DNA of 64,000 bases, taken from the NCBI GenBank assembly GCA_964445115.1, contig CAYUJU010000001.1:264694-328693 (forward strand), given 5' to 3'. Below are positions 1-8,344 of this stretch, in pieces. A model generated the notes under the pieces. That model had not been told where the DNA came from, ran no database searches, and saw only the letters and a list, made by a program, of their open reading frames with translations. A program made the translations under genes and the position numbers. Position 1 is the stretch's first letter. Each line of letters starts with the position of its first letter. Origin of the DNA: CAIJXJ01 sp964445115 (GTDB lineage: Bacteria > Pseudomonadota > Gammaproteobacteria > Burkholderiales > Methylophilaceae).

Positions 1-334
1 GCTTGGTGCGCAGCACACTGCCGGCATAGCACAGGCGTGTCACCCCCTGCTGATTCAACAGGTGTGCGTCGATGCGGGCCGCTTGCGGGGTCATGTCCGC
101 GCGCAAGCCCATCAGGCGGCCGGTCAACTGATCAACCACCTTGAAAGTGGCCAGATCGAGATCATGGCCTGCGCCTGTCGAGAGCGACTCAAGATATTCC
201 AGCGTTGGCGGGATCACCAACTGGTAGCCATGCACGCGGAACAAATCCAGCCATTGGCGGCGGATCTGCTCCATTCTCGCTGCCTGTGCAGGCAGCACAT
301 CTTCAATATATTCGGGAAGCAACCAGTTACGCAT
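1..334 (-). CDS. hisZ: ATP phosphoribosyltransferase regulatory subunit HisZ (N-terminal part)
   Basis: The reverse strand reads from an ATG at 334 without a stop to the window edge, so only about 111 N-terminal residues are present. The start MRNWLLPEYIEDVLP and the following stretch with FRVHGYQLVIPPTLEYLES match the opening of HisZ, a catalytically inactive histidyl-tRNA synthetase paralogue. HisZ forms a complex with the short HisG enzyme and makes the first step of histidine synthesis feedback-sensitive. It begins two bases after the DUF2065 stop, so it is probably the last visible member of the hfq-hflX-hflK-hflC unit. HisS is the main alternative, but the divergent opening and the hflC neighbourhood favour HisZ. 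Confidence 0.85.
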   Translation of the reverse strand, partial: MRNWLLPEYIEDVLPAQAARMEQIRRQWLDLFRVHGYQLVIPPTLEYLESLSTGAGHDLDLATFKVVDQLTGRLMGLRADMTPQAARIDAHLLNQQGVTRLCYAGSVLRTK

Positions 335-336
335 AC

Positions 337-522
337 TCAAGCAAATACCATTATCAATAACAACCCGCCGAGCATTGAAGCCAACCCGACAAAACGTAAC
401 TGTCCATCCTGCATGGAGATCATGCGCTGAAACGTCTGACGCCAGGCACGAGGGGCAAGGAAGGGTAACACCCCTTCCAGCACCAGCATCAAGCCCAGCG
501 CCATCACCAGACTGTTCTTCAC
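337..522 (-). CDS. DUF2065 (YjeT-like) small membrane protein
   Basis: A 61-residue protein with two hydrophobic segments, about residues 3-21 and 44-60, separated by a basic stretch with RAWRQTFQRM. It matches the DUF2065/YjeT family, which is commonly found just downstream of hflC. Its start overlaps the hflC stop by four bases (ATGA), so translation is probably coupled. The function of the family is not established. An inner-membrane accessory role near the HflKC complex is suggested only by position. Confidence 0.85.
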   Translation of the reverse strand: MKNSLVMALGLMLVLEGVLPFLAPRAWRQTFQRMISMQDGQLRFVGLASMLGGLLLIMVFA

Positions 523-1394
523 TTGCTTCTGCCGCCCGCACCACGCATGTATTTGAAGAACTCCGAATCCGGCTGCAACACCATCACGTCGTTCTTGCTC
601 TTGAAGCTGTTGCGGTAGGCATCGAGGCTGCGATAGAAGGCATAGAACTCGGGATTTTTGCCGTAGGCGGCAGCGTAGGTCTCGGCAGCTTTCGCATCGC
701 CTTCCCCCTTGATGCGCTGCGCTTCGCGATACGCTTCGGCGATGATCACTTCACGCTGCTTGTCGGCATCGGCACGGATCTTTTCCGCGGCACCCGCACC
801 CTGCGAGCGCAGATCGTTGGCGACGCGCTTGCGCTCGGCTTCCATGCGCTGATAGACCGAACCACTGACCTCTTCCGGCAAATCAACGCGCTTGAGCCGC
901 ACATCCAGCACTTCGATCCCCATCTGACGCGCTTCGCGGTCCGCCTTCTGGCGCAGGATTTCCATGATCTTGTCGCGCTCGCCGGACACCACGTCATGGA
1001 TGGTGCGCTTGCCGAACTCGGCACGCAGGCCGTCGTTCACGGTCTGCGACAGGCGCGCTTCCGCCTGACGTTCGTCACCACGCACCGAGACGTAGTACTT
1101 GGCCGGATCGTTGATCCGCCATTTCACGAAAGAGTCCACCAGGACGTTCTTCTTTTCACTGGTAATGAAACGATCCGGCTCCACCCAGTTGAGCGTCAGG
1201 ATGCGCTTCTCGAAATATTGCACGTTCTCAATCAGCGGAATCTTGAAGTTCAGTCCAGGATCCTTTTTCACCGAGACGATTTCACCCAACCGGAACACCA
1301 TCGCGTATTCACGCTGGTCCACGGTAAAGGCCGACATGCTGAGCAGCACCATGCCGATCAGCAACCCAATCATGATATTGCCGATATTCTTCAT
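519..1394 (-). CDS. hflC: FtsH protease modulator HflC
   Basis: A 291-residue SPFH/band 7 protein. An N-terminal membrane anchor (about residues 5-22, IGNIMIGLLIGMVLLSMSAF) is followed by the band 7 domain starting at VDQREYAMVFRLGEIV, then a charged coiled-coil region rich in Glu, Arg and Ala (about residues 160-235). The family forms a large periplasmic cage with HflK around the FtsH protease and tunes degradation of membrane proteins. It overlaps both hflK (four bases) and the DUF2065 gene (four bases), showing a tightly coupled operon. The length is normal for HflC. Confidence 0.95.
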   Translation of the reverse strand: MKNIGNIMIGLLIGMVLLSMSAFTVDQREYAMVFRLGEIVSVKKDPGLNFKIPLIENVQYFEKRILTLNWVEPDRFITSEKKNVLVDSFVKWRINDPAKYYVSVRGDERQAEARLSQTVNDGLRAEFGKRTIHDVVSGERDKIMEILRQKADREARQMGIEVLDVRLKRVDLPEEVSGSVYQRMEAERKRVANDLRSQGAGAAEKIRADADKQREVIIAEAYREAQRIKGEGDAKAAETYAAAYGKNPEFYAFYRSLDAYRNSFKSKNDVMVLQPDSEFFKYMRGAGGRSK

Positions 1395-2572
1395 GGCCGA
1401 CTCTCCCTGTCACGACTACGGAAAGCGTCACGCGTACGCTGAGATTCATTGGCGGCGGCATCTGGTGCAGGCGCAGCCATGGCAGGGTCTGCCGTCGGCG
1501 CAGCCGCGCCGGTGGTCGCCATCAGTTTATCCAGCGGCAGATACAACAGGTTGCCGCCCCCCTTCTGATCTACCACCACCTTGCTGACGCTGGACAGAAT
1601 CTGTTCCTGCGCGTCCAGATACAAGCGCTGGCGCGTCACTTCCGGCGCACGCTCGTACTGGGCGTACACCTGATTGAAACGGCTAGCATTACCCTGCGCC
1701 TCATTCACGACCCGCAGTTTGTAACCCGCAGCCTCTTCCAGCAGGCGTGCCGCGGTACCACGCGCCTTCGGAATCACGTCGTTGGCATAAGCCTGGCCTT
1801 CGTTTTTCTGACGCTCGAGATCCTGCCCCGCCTTCACGGCGTCGTCGAACGCTGCCTGCACCTGCTCCGGCGGTTGCGCGTTCTGCATCGTCACGTTGAC
1901 GATATTGATCCCTGACTTGTAGCGATCCAGAATTTCCTGCATCAACTTCTTGGCGCGCACCGCCACCTCTTCACGGCCTTCGTACAGGACGAAGTCCATC
2001 TTGCTCTTGCCCACGATTTCCCGAATAGCGGTTTCGGCGGTACCCCGCACGGCGTCTTCGACCGTACGATTGGTGAACAGGTAATCGTCCGGACTCTTGA
2101 GGTTGTACTGCACCGCGAACTGCAGGTCGATGATGTTTTCGTCATCGGTCAGCATCAGCGACTCACGCAACTCCTTGCTACGGGCGGGGCCGCCTTCACC
2201 CGCGCTGCGGTAGCCCACTTCCAGCGTACGTACCTGTTCCATATTGACCACGGTGACGCTCTCAATCGGATAAGGCACATGCCAGCGCGGACCCGGCATC
2301 GTCGTTTCGACATGTTTGCCGAAGCGCAACACGATCCCGCGAGACCCTTGATCGACGATGTAGAAACCCGTCGCCATCCAGATCACGGCCACCAACCCAA
2401 GGATAGGCGCAATCGCAAAAGCGCCTGCGCCGGGTTCCTCCGGGTCAGGTCTGGAACCACCCGTTTTGCCGAACAAGCCGTTCAGCTTGCGGCTGAATTG
2501 ACGCAGCATTTCATCGAGATCAGGCGGGCCGTCGTTATTACGCGGGCCCCAGCCGGGGTCATTTGATGCCAT
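1391..2572 (-). CDS. hflK: FtsH protease modulator HflK
   Basis: A 393-residue partner of HflC. A Gly/Asn/Pro-rich cytosolic start (MASNDPGWGPRNNDGPPDLD) precedes one membrane segment near residues 55-78 and the band 7 domain starting at IVDQGSRGIVLRFG. A coiled-coil Ala/Glu/Arg region and a disordered C-terminus follow. I chose the ATG at 2572 because a GGAG ribosome site lies about seven bases before it, whereas the frame-open ATG at 2596 lies against the hflX stop and has no clear site. The gene overlaps hflC by four bases and follows hflX, the standard hfq-hflX-hflK-hflC order. Confidence 0.93.
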   Translation of the reverse strand: MASNDPGWGPRNNDGPPDLDEMLRQFSRKLNGLFGKTGGSRPDPEEPGAGAFAIAPILGLVAVIWMATGFYIVDQGSRGIVLRFGKHVETTMPGPRWHVPYPIESVTVVNMEQVRTLEVGYRSAGEGGPARSKELRESLMLTDDENIIDLQFAVQYNLKSPDDYLFTNRTVEDAVRGTAETAIREIVGKSKMDFVLYEGREEVAVRAKKLMQEILDRYKSGINIVNVTMQNAQPPEQVQAAFDDAVKAGQDLERQKNEGQAYANDVIPKARGTAARLLEEAAGYKLRVVNEAQGNASRFNQVYAQYERAPEVTRQRLYLDAQEQILSSVSKVVVDQKGGGNLLYLPLDKLMATTGAAAPTADPAMAAPAPDAAANESQRTRDAFRSRDRESRP

Positions 2573-2596
2573 GGAATTCTCCGAATGAGAGATCAC

Positions 2597-3724
2597 TCAA
2601 GCGATCGCGTCCGTGGGACGCATCGCCTCTTTTAAACGTTGCTGGTGTTCGGCCAGCGCCTGACGTACAAGTTCCATCCCTGCGCCGCTCTGAGCCGATA
2701 CCCAAACCTTGGCGATTTTACCATACTCATCACGCTCAAGCCCCGGTTCCAGCCCTGCACGATCGATCTTGTTGAGCACCATGACCTGCGGCACTTCGGC
2801 CGCGCCGATTTCGCGCAGCACCTTGTTGACCTCATCGATCTGGTCGTCGCGACTCTCGCTGGAAACGTCAACAATGTGGAGCAGAAGATCCGCCTGCACA
2901 GCCTCCTCCAGAGTGGCGCCGAACGCATCAACCAGCGCGTGAGGAAGGTGCTTGATGAATCCGACCGTATCTGACATGACCACCGGACCGCCGTCCGGGA
3001 TAAACAACTTGCGCGAAGTGGTGTCCAGCGTGGCAAACAACTGATCGGCGGCGTAGACACCGGATTGCGTCAGCCGATTGAACAGGGTCGACTTTCCTGC
3101 ATTGGTATACCCGACCAGCGAGACCGACATCACCTGCGACCGCTTGCGCGCGCGCCGCTGAATCCCGCGCTGACGCTTGAGCTTGGCCAAGCGCTCCTTG
3201 AGCGCCTTGACGCGGTCGCGAATCATGCGGCGATCCAGTTCGATCTGCGTCTCCCCGGGGCCGCCACGCATCCCGATCCCGCCTTTCTGGCGCTCGAGGT
3301 GGGTCCAGCCGCGCACCAGGCGCGTCGACAGATGCTCCAGTTGGGCCAACTCAACTTGCAGCTTACCCTCGAAGCTTTGTGCCCGCTGCGCGAAGATTTC
3401 AAGAATCAGACCAGTACGATCGACAACGCGCGCCTCGAGCTTGCGCTCCAGATTGCGCTGCTGGGAGGGGGTAAGATCATGGTTGAACACGACGATTTTG
3501 GAGTCGAGCGCCTGCAATGCCGCCGCAACCTCCTCCACCTTGCCGCTGCCGACAAAGAAGGTGGCATCCGGTTTGGCACGACGCCCTTCCACTGTGGCAT
3601 GTACATCCAGCCCCGCCGTGGAGGCCAGTTGGCGCAACTCTTCGAGACTTTCTTCATAGCCAGCCTCGCCCAAGTCGAGGCTGACCAGGACGGCGGCATT
3701 TCCGCCGTCAGGACGATCCAGCAT
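2597..3724 (-). CDS. hflX: GTPase HflX (ribosome-splitting factor)
   Basis: A 375-residue GTPase. The N-terminal HflX-specific domain (about 1-190) ends in a basic helical stretch (LKERLAKLKRQRGIQRRARK) followed by the G domain: G1 GYTNAGKSTLFN, G3 DTVGFI, G4 NKID. HflX binds the 50S subunit and splits stalled ribosomes, notably after heat stress. It shares one base with the upstream hfq stop (TAATG) and ends about 25 bases before the chosen hflK start. It is shorter than the E. coli protein (about 426 residues), mainly at the C-terminus. All GTP-binding motifs are intact. Confidence 0.95.
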   Translation of the reverse strand: MLDRPDGGNAAVLVSLDLGEAGYEESLEELRQLASTAGLDVHATVEGRRAKPDATFFVGSGKVEEVAAALQALDSKIVVFNHDLTPSQQRNLERKLEARVVDRTGLILEIFAQRAQSFEGKLQVELAQLEHLSTRLVRGWTHLERQKGGIGMRGGPGETQIELDRRMIRDRVKALKERLAKLKRQRGIQRRARKRSQVMSVSLVGYTNAGKSTLFNRLTQSGVYAADQLFATLDTTSRKLFIPDGGPVVMSDTVGFIKHLPHALVDAFGATLEEAVQADLLLHIVDVSSESRDDQIDEVNKVLREIGAAEVPQVMVLNKIDRAGLEPGLERDEYGKIAKVWVSAQSGAGMELVRQALAEHQQRLKEAMRPTDAIA

Positions 3725-3960
3725 TATTCTTCGGAAGTAGCGGAGGGAATGCTGACGGCACGCGCCGGCACGATCGTCGAAATGGCGTGCTTGTAGACCA
3801 TCTGCGTCACGGTGTTCTTCAGCAGGACGACATATTGATCGAAGGAATCGATCTGCCCTTGCAGCTTGATGCCGTTGACGAGGTAGATGGAAACCTGAAC
3901 ATGCTCCTTGCGCAGCGCGTTCAGAAACGGGTCTTGTAGGGTTTGCCCTTTGGTGCTCAT
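3724..3960 (-). CDS. hfq: RNA chaperone Hfq
   Basis: A 78-residue Sm-like protein of typical beta-proteobacterial length. The N-terminus MSTKGQTLQDPFLNALRKE, the Sm1 region and the Sm2 motif YKHAIST are all present, while the C-terminal tail is short. Hfq forms a hexamer that pairs small regulatory RNAs with mRNAs. A GGAGAACACC ribosome site precedes the ATG. Its stop shares one base with hflX, so hfq heads the coupled hflX-hflK-hflC unit. Confidence 0.97.
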   Translation of the reverse strand: MSTKGQTLQDPFLNALRKEHVQVSIYLVNGIKLQGQIDSFDQYVVLLKNTVTQMVYKHAISTIVPARAVSIPSATSEE

Positions 3961-4005
3961 GGTGTTCTCCTTATGGTGGAGCTTTGTTCAGAACGCAACT
4001 TTACG

Positions 4006-4041
4006 TCAAAAAAAGCGGGAGTTCCACTTTACCGCTTTTCG
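4006..4041 (-). terminator. Rho-independent terminator after radA
   Basis: On the minus strand AAAAGCG and CGCTTTT form a stem around a loop of about 16 bases, followed by a run of T. It lies just past the radA stop in the radA-hfq gap. The A/T runs on both sides would let it work in either direction. The remaining approximately 35 bases next to hfq hold only its ribosome site and leader. Confidence 0.6.
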
Positions 4042-4073
4042 TCAGGTGGGGATGCCGGCAGAAAATTCAAGGG

Positions 4074-5432
4074 CTACCGATCCCGTATTCTGTTGAGGGC
4101 CTGTTCGAGACGCTCCACGCCGTATACCTCCAACCCCTGAATCGCCTGCTTGGGCAGGTTGGCCTTGGGCACGATAGCATGGGTAAATCCGAGCTTAGCC
4201 GCCTCCTTGAGACGTTCCTGACCGCGCTGCACAGGCCTCACCTCCCCCGCCAACCCAACCTCACCAAAAACAATAAGTTTGTTTGGCAACGGCTTGTTTT
4301 TTAATGATGATACGATTGCAGCCAATACGGCAAGATCGGCTGCCGGTTCGGCTATCCGGACACCGCCCACGGCGTTGACGAACACATCCATGTCGAAGCA
4401 TGCCACGCCGGCATGGCGATGCAACACGGCCAGCAGCATGGCCAGACGATTCTGCTCCAGCCCCACGCACAAGCGCTTGGGATTGGGCGCGTGTGCCTCA
4501 TCCACCAAGGCCTGCACTTCGACCAGCAAAGGGCGCGTACCCTCTTGTGTCACCGTGATGCAGGAACCCGCCACCTCTTCGGCGTGGTGGGATAAAAAGA
4601 GCGCGGACGGATTACTGACCTCACGCAGCCCTTTTTCCGTCATCGCAAACACGCCAAGTTCGTTGACGGCCCCGAAGCGATTCTTGAACGCACGAATCAA
4701 ACGGAAACTGGAATTGGGGTCGCCCTCGAAATACAGCACGGTGTCGACAATATGTTCGAGCACGCGCGGCCCCGCCAGCGCACCCTCCTTGGTGACGTGA
4801 CCGACCAGGATCACGGTAATGCCCAACTGCTTGGCCTGTCGCGTCAGCTGGGCCGAACACTCGCGCACCTGGGCGACGGAACCGGGGGCCGATTGCAACA
4901 CTTCCGAATACAGGGTCTGGATCGAGTCGATCACGGCCACTTCCGGCTTGTGCGTCTGCAGCGTCGCCAGGATCTTCTCCAGGCTGATTTCGGCCAGCAA
5001 CTGTAACGGGCTTGCGTCCAGCCCCAGTCGTTTCGCCCGCATGGCGATCTGCTGGGCCGACTCTTCACCACTCACGTAGACCACCTTGCGCTGGCCGCCA
5101 ATGTGGCACAGCGTCTGCAGCAGCAACGTCGATTTACCGATGCCCGGGTCGCCGCCGATCAGCACCACACCGCCTGGCACCAAGCCACCACCCAGCACGC
5201 GGTCGAATTCGGCGATACCGGTGGGATGCCGCTCCACGTCCGAGGCTTCCACTTCAGAAAGCTTTTGCAACCCGCTGGTCTGTGCCAGCGCGGCGTAACG
5301 GTTGACCGAGGGCGCCTCGGCAATCGTTTCGACCAACGTGTTCCAGGCATTGCAGGCAGGACACTGGCCCTGCCACTTGGGTACCTGCCCCCCGCACTCG
5401 GTACAGGTATAAACCGTTTTCGCCTTGGCCAT
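4074..5432 (-). CDS. radA: DNA repair protein RadA (Sms)
   Basis: A 452-residue RecA-like branch migration helicase. The N-terminal zinc finger is CTECGGQVPKWQGQCPAC. The Walker A motif is GDPGIGKSTLL, the RadA-specific KNRFG motif is intact, and the C-terminal Lon-protease-like domain carries the usual GGVRI stretch. RadA extends heteroduplex during recombination. The ATG at 5432 gives the family start MAKAKTVYTC. The open frame reaches further upstream, but that extension is Arg-rich, lies inside alr, and is unlike RadA. The gene starts 14 bases after the alr stop, suggesting co-transcription. Confidence 0.95.
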   Translation of the reverse strand: MAKAKTVYTCTECGGQVPKWQGQCPACNAWNTLVETIAEAPSVNRYAALAQTSGLQKLSEVEASDVERHPTGIAEFDRVLGGGLVPGGVVLIGGDPGIGKSTLLLQTLCHIGGQRKVVYVSGEESAQQIAMRAKRLGLDASPLQLLAEISLEKILATLQTHKPEVAVIDSIQTLYSEVLQSAPGSVAQVRECSAQLTRQAKQLGITVILVGHVTKEGALAGPRVLEHIVDTVLYFEGDPNSSFRLIRAFKNRFGAVNELGVFAMTEKGLREVSNPSALFLSHHAEEVAGSCITVTQEGTRPLLVEVQALVDEAHAPNPKRLCVGLEQNRLAMLLAVLHRHAGVACFDMDVFVNAVGGVRIAEPAADLAVLAAIVSSLKNKPLPNKLIVFGEVGLAGEVRPVQRGQERLKEAAKLGFTHAIVPKANLPKQAIQGLEVYGVERLEQALNRIRDR

Positions 5433-5446
5433 CTTCGTGCGCCTCT

Positions 5447-6517
5447 CTAATCCACCTGCACCATGGGCACCCGCCGCGCAATCGCACACAACAGCTCGTA
5501 ACCGATGGTGCCGGCGGCGCGCGCCACTTCGTCCACGCCGACCTGTTCGCCCCACAACTCCACCGGGCTGCCGATGTCAGCTTCAGGAATGTCTGTCAGG
5601 TCGGTAAACAGCATATCCATGGACACACGCCCCAGGGTGCGCGTCATCTTGCCAGCTACCGCAATTGGCGTGCCGGTCGGCGCGTGGCGCGGATAGCCGT
5701 CGGCATAGCCGCAGGCCACGATACCAACGCGCATTGGCCGATCCGCGGTGAAGGCATGGCCATAGCCTACCCCCTGTCCGGGTTGTAACGACTGCACGCC
5801 GATGATCCGGGAAGCGAGTGTCATCGCCGGTTTCAGATCGAGCGACCGGGCGGACTGGTCGGCAAACGGGCTGGCGCCATACAACATGATGCCGGGGCGT
5901 ACCCAGTCGCCATGCGCCTGAGGAAAACGCATCAGTGCCGCAGAGTTCGCCATGGAGCGCGGGCGGGAAATCTCGCCAGTCAATTCATCAAAACGGGAAA
6001 ACGCCTCGTCAATTCCAGCCTGTTCATCTGCGGTCGCGAAGTGTGTCATCAGAGTGATATGACGGACCGACTTGCACGCCTTGAGGCGGTCGTACACGCC
6101 CCAGAACCGGCTCGGCACCACGCCCAGACGATTCATGCCGGAATTGACCTTCAGGAACACGTCAACTGCATGCGCACCCCGGTCGGCTTCCAGCACACGC
6201 AACTGCTCCTCGCAGTGCACGACAGTGGCGAGCCCATGCCTTGAAGCCAGCGGCAACTCGTCCGCCTCGAACAGGCCTTCCAGCAACAGGATCGTTTGTT
6301 GATACCCGGCTTCACGCAGGGTGACACCTTCATCCACCCCTAGCACGGCAAAACCGTCAGATTCGCGCAAGCCCTGTGCAACACGCAGCATGCCGTGGCC
6401 ATAGCCATTGGCCTTGATGACTGACAGCGTTTTGGCCTTGGGCGCGAAGCGGCGCACCACGGCAAGGTTGTGGCGCAAGGCTTGCAGATGGATGGTGGCA
6501 AGAATGGGACGGGCCAT
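5447..6517 (-). CDS. alr: Alanine racemase
   Basis: A 356-residue fold-type III PLP enzyme that interconverts L- and D-alanine for peptidoglycan. The PLP-binding lysine sits in LSVIKANGYGHG near residue 34, and the C-terminal catalytic Tyr region GVGYGHAF and the motif RVSMDMLFTDLT are present. The length is normal. It lies between dnaB and radA on the same strand with short gaps of 18 and 14 bases. The dnaB-alr-radA order is common in beta-proteobacteria. Confidence 0.95.
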   Translation of the reverse strand: MARPILATIHLQALRHNLAVVRRFAPKAKTLSVIKANGYGHGMLRVAQGLRESDGFAVLGVDEGVTLREAGYQQTILLLEGLFEADELPLASRHGLATVVHCEEQLRVLEADRGAHAVDVFLKVNSGMNRLGVVPSRFWGVYDRLKACKSVRHITLMTHFATADEQAGIDEAFSRFDELTGEISRPRSMANSAALMRFPQAHGDWVRPGIMLYGASPFADQSARSLDLKPAMTLASRIIGVQSLQPGQGVGYGHAFTADRPMRVGIVACGYADGYPRHAPTGTPIAVAGKMTRTLGRVSMDMLFTDLTDIPEADIGSPVELWGEQVGVDEVARAAGTIGYELLCAIARRVPMVQVD

Positions 6518-6535
6518 GCAGGCGTTCTGATCGCG

Positions 6536-7918
6536 TTAGTATTGGTCCGCCCCGAACGCCCCACCTGCGCCGGTGAAGTTTTCAAAGCGCGTATGCTCAC
6601 CGAGGAAGGTCAGACGCACCGTGCCGATCGGGCCGTTACGCTGCTTGCCGATGATGATTTCGGCAGTTCCCTTGTCCGGACTGTCCGGGTTGTAGACCTG
6701 GTCGCGGTAGATAAAGAGAATGACATCGGCATCCTGCTCGATTGCGCCGGATTCGCGCAGGTCAGACATCACCGGGCGCTTGTTGGGGCGCTGTTCCAGA
6801 CCGCGGTTCAACTGGGAAAGCGCCACCACGGGCACATCCAGCTCCTTCGCTAACGCCTTGAGTGCACGCGAGATTTCCGATACTTCCGTGGCGCGGTTTT
6901 CGCCTTGGCGCGTTGCCGCCATCAGCTGCAAATAGTCGATCACGATCAGTCCCAGTTTGCCGCACTGACGGTGCAGGCGGCGCGCGCGCGCGCGCACTTC
7001 CAGTGCGTTGAGGCCTGCGCTTTCGTCGATGAACATCGGCGCGTCGTTCAGCTTGCCCAGCGCCGTGGTCAAGCGTACCCAGTCCTCATCTTCCAGCCGG
7101 CCGGTACGCATACGATGTTGATCTAGCCGCCCGACCGAACCGATCATCCGCATCGCCAATTGTGTCGCACCCATTTCCATGGAAAACACGGCAACGGGCA
7201 ATCCGGTATCCAGGGCCACATTTTCGGCAATATTGAGCGAGAACGCGGTTTTACCCATGGAGGGTCGACCCGCCACGATGATCAGATCGCCGGGCTGGAA
7301 GCCGGAGGTCATGGAGTCGAGATCGGCAAACCCGGTCGGGATGCCGGTGACATCACTGGTGCTGTCGCGCTGAAACAGCTGGTCGATGCGATCCGCGACC
7401 TGCGGCAATAAGGTCTTGATATCGATAAAGCCCTGCGAACTGCGCTGGCCGCCTTCGGCAATTTCGAAAATCTTCGCCTCGGCTGAGTCCAGCAACTCCG
7501 CCGCACTCTTGCCCTGGGGGCTGAACGCACTCTCGGCAATGTCGGAACCGACCTCGACCAGCAACCGCATGACAGACCGTTCGCGGACAATTTCTGCGTA
7601 ACGCCGAATATTCGCGGCCGAAGGTGTGTTCTGCGCCAGTGCGCCGAGATAGGCAATGCCGCCGACACCGGCAAGTTGCGCGGAGTTTTCGAGCGATTCC
7701 GCCACCGTAACGATATCCGCCGGCTTGCTTTGCTCGATCAGGCGGCTGATGTGTTCATAGATCACGCGATGATCGTGACGATAAAAATCGCCCGGCTTGA
7801 TCAGGTCGGCGATCTTGTCGAGTGCCTCGTTTTCGAGCAGCAGCCCGCCGAGCACCGATTGCTCGGCTTCAACCGAATGCGGGGGAATCTTGAGAGATGC
7901 GAGGGTATCTTCCGCCAT
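6536..7918 (-). CDS. dnaB: Replicative DNA helicase DnaB
   Basis: A 460-residue helicase. The N-terminal helical domain (from about residue 10, PPHSVEAEQSVLGGLL) is joined by a linker to the RecA-like domain with Walker A GRPSMGKTAF and motifs VIDYLQLM and SQLNRGLEQRP. It forms the hexameric ring that unwinds DNA at the replication fork. The linker and all helicase motifs are intact and there is no intein. A short alternating GC run at about 6977-6992 encodes an Arg/Ala stretch within the coding sequence. Confidence 0.97.
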   Translation of the reverse strand: MAEDTLASLKIPPHSVEAEQSVLGGLLLENEALDKIADLIKPGDFYRHDHRVIYEHISRLIEQSKPADIVTVAESLENSAQLAGVGGIAYLGALAQNTPSAANIRRYAEIVRERSVMRLLVEVGSDIAESAFSPQGKSAAELLDSAEAKIFEIAEGGQRSSQGFIDIKTLLPQVADRIDQLFQRDSTSDVTGIPTGFADLDSMTSGFQPGDLIIVAGRPSMGKTAFSLNIAENVALDTGLPVAVFSMEMGATQLAMRMIGSVGRLDQHRMRTGRLEDEDWVRLTTALGKLNDAPMFIDESAGLNALEVRARARRLHRQCGKLGLIVIDYLQLMAATRQGENRATEVSEISRALKALAKELDVPVVALSQLNRGLEQRPNKRPVMSDLRESGAIEQDADVILFIYRDQVYNPDSPDKGTAEIIIGKQRNGPIGTVRLTFLGEHTRFENFTGAGGAFGADQY

Positions 7919-7921
7919 GGC

Positions 7922-8344
7922 CTATTCCACTCGACTCGACTCGGATTCAGTGGCAGCCGTCTCTGGTTGATTACGCATGAAATCCGCCACCCCCCAGAGC
8001 TGGTTGCCGATATTGACCATCAAAGGCTCGGGAACGCCCACGTCGTGCATGGCCCGGATCATGCAGAAAATCCACTGATCCCGCTCGCTTTCGCCAATCG
8101 GGAAAGGCAGGTGACGCGCACGCAAGCGCGGATGACCGTATTTTTCGACGAAGAGTTGCGGGCCGCCCATCCAGCCTGACAGAAATTCGAACAGCTTCTG
8201 GTTGGCGCGCGGGAGATTGGTATGCATAGCGCGGATGCCAGCCGCGCGCGGCTCGGTATCCATCACCTCATAGAAGCGATCGACGAGGCGGCGCAGCCCC
8301 GCCTCACCACCCACCTGTTCGTAAAAATTCGGGGCTTCGCTCAT
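7922..8344 (-). CDS. Group II truncated haemoglobin
   Basis: A 140-residue single-domain globin of the two-over-two fold. YEQVGGEAGLRRLVDRFYEVMD opens it, the proximal-His region is YGHPRLRARHLPFPIG, and the group II Trp lies in DQWIFCM. Group II proteins bind oxygen or nitric oxide and often take part in redox or nitrosative-stress defence. The ATGA overlap with the purT stop suggests translational coupling. The Thr/Ser/Glu-rich tail of about 15 residues looks disordered. Confidence 0.88.
   Translation of the reverse strand: MSEAPNFYEQVGGEAGLRRLVDRFYEVMDTEPRAAGIRAMHTNLPRANQKLFEFLSGWMGGPQLFVEKYGHPRLRARHLPFPIGESERDQWIFCMIRAMHDVGVPEPLMVNIGNQLWGVADFMRNQPETAATESESSRVE

Noticed and set aside
375..1442. 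Long plus-strand open frame opposite hflC
   Set aside because: It lies wholly over hflC and the DUF2065 gene. The translation is a His/Arg/Leu-rich shadow without family match or ribosome site.
5433..5555. N-terminal extension of RadA
   Set aside because: Arg-rich, lies inside alr, and unlike the family; the zinc-finger start at 5432 is normal.
6976..6993. Alternating GC run as Z-DNA or repeat element
   Set aside because: It lies within dnaB and encodes an Arg/Ala stretch; codon bias explains it.
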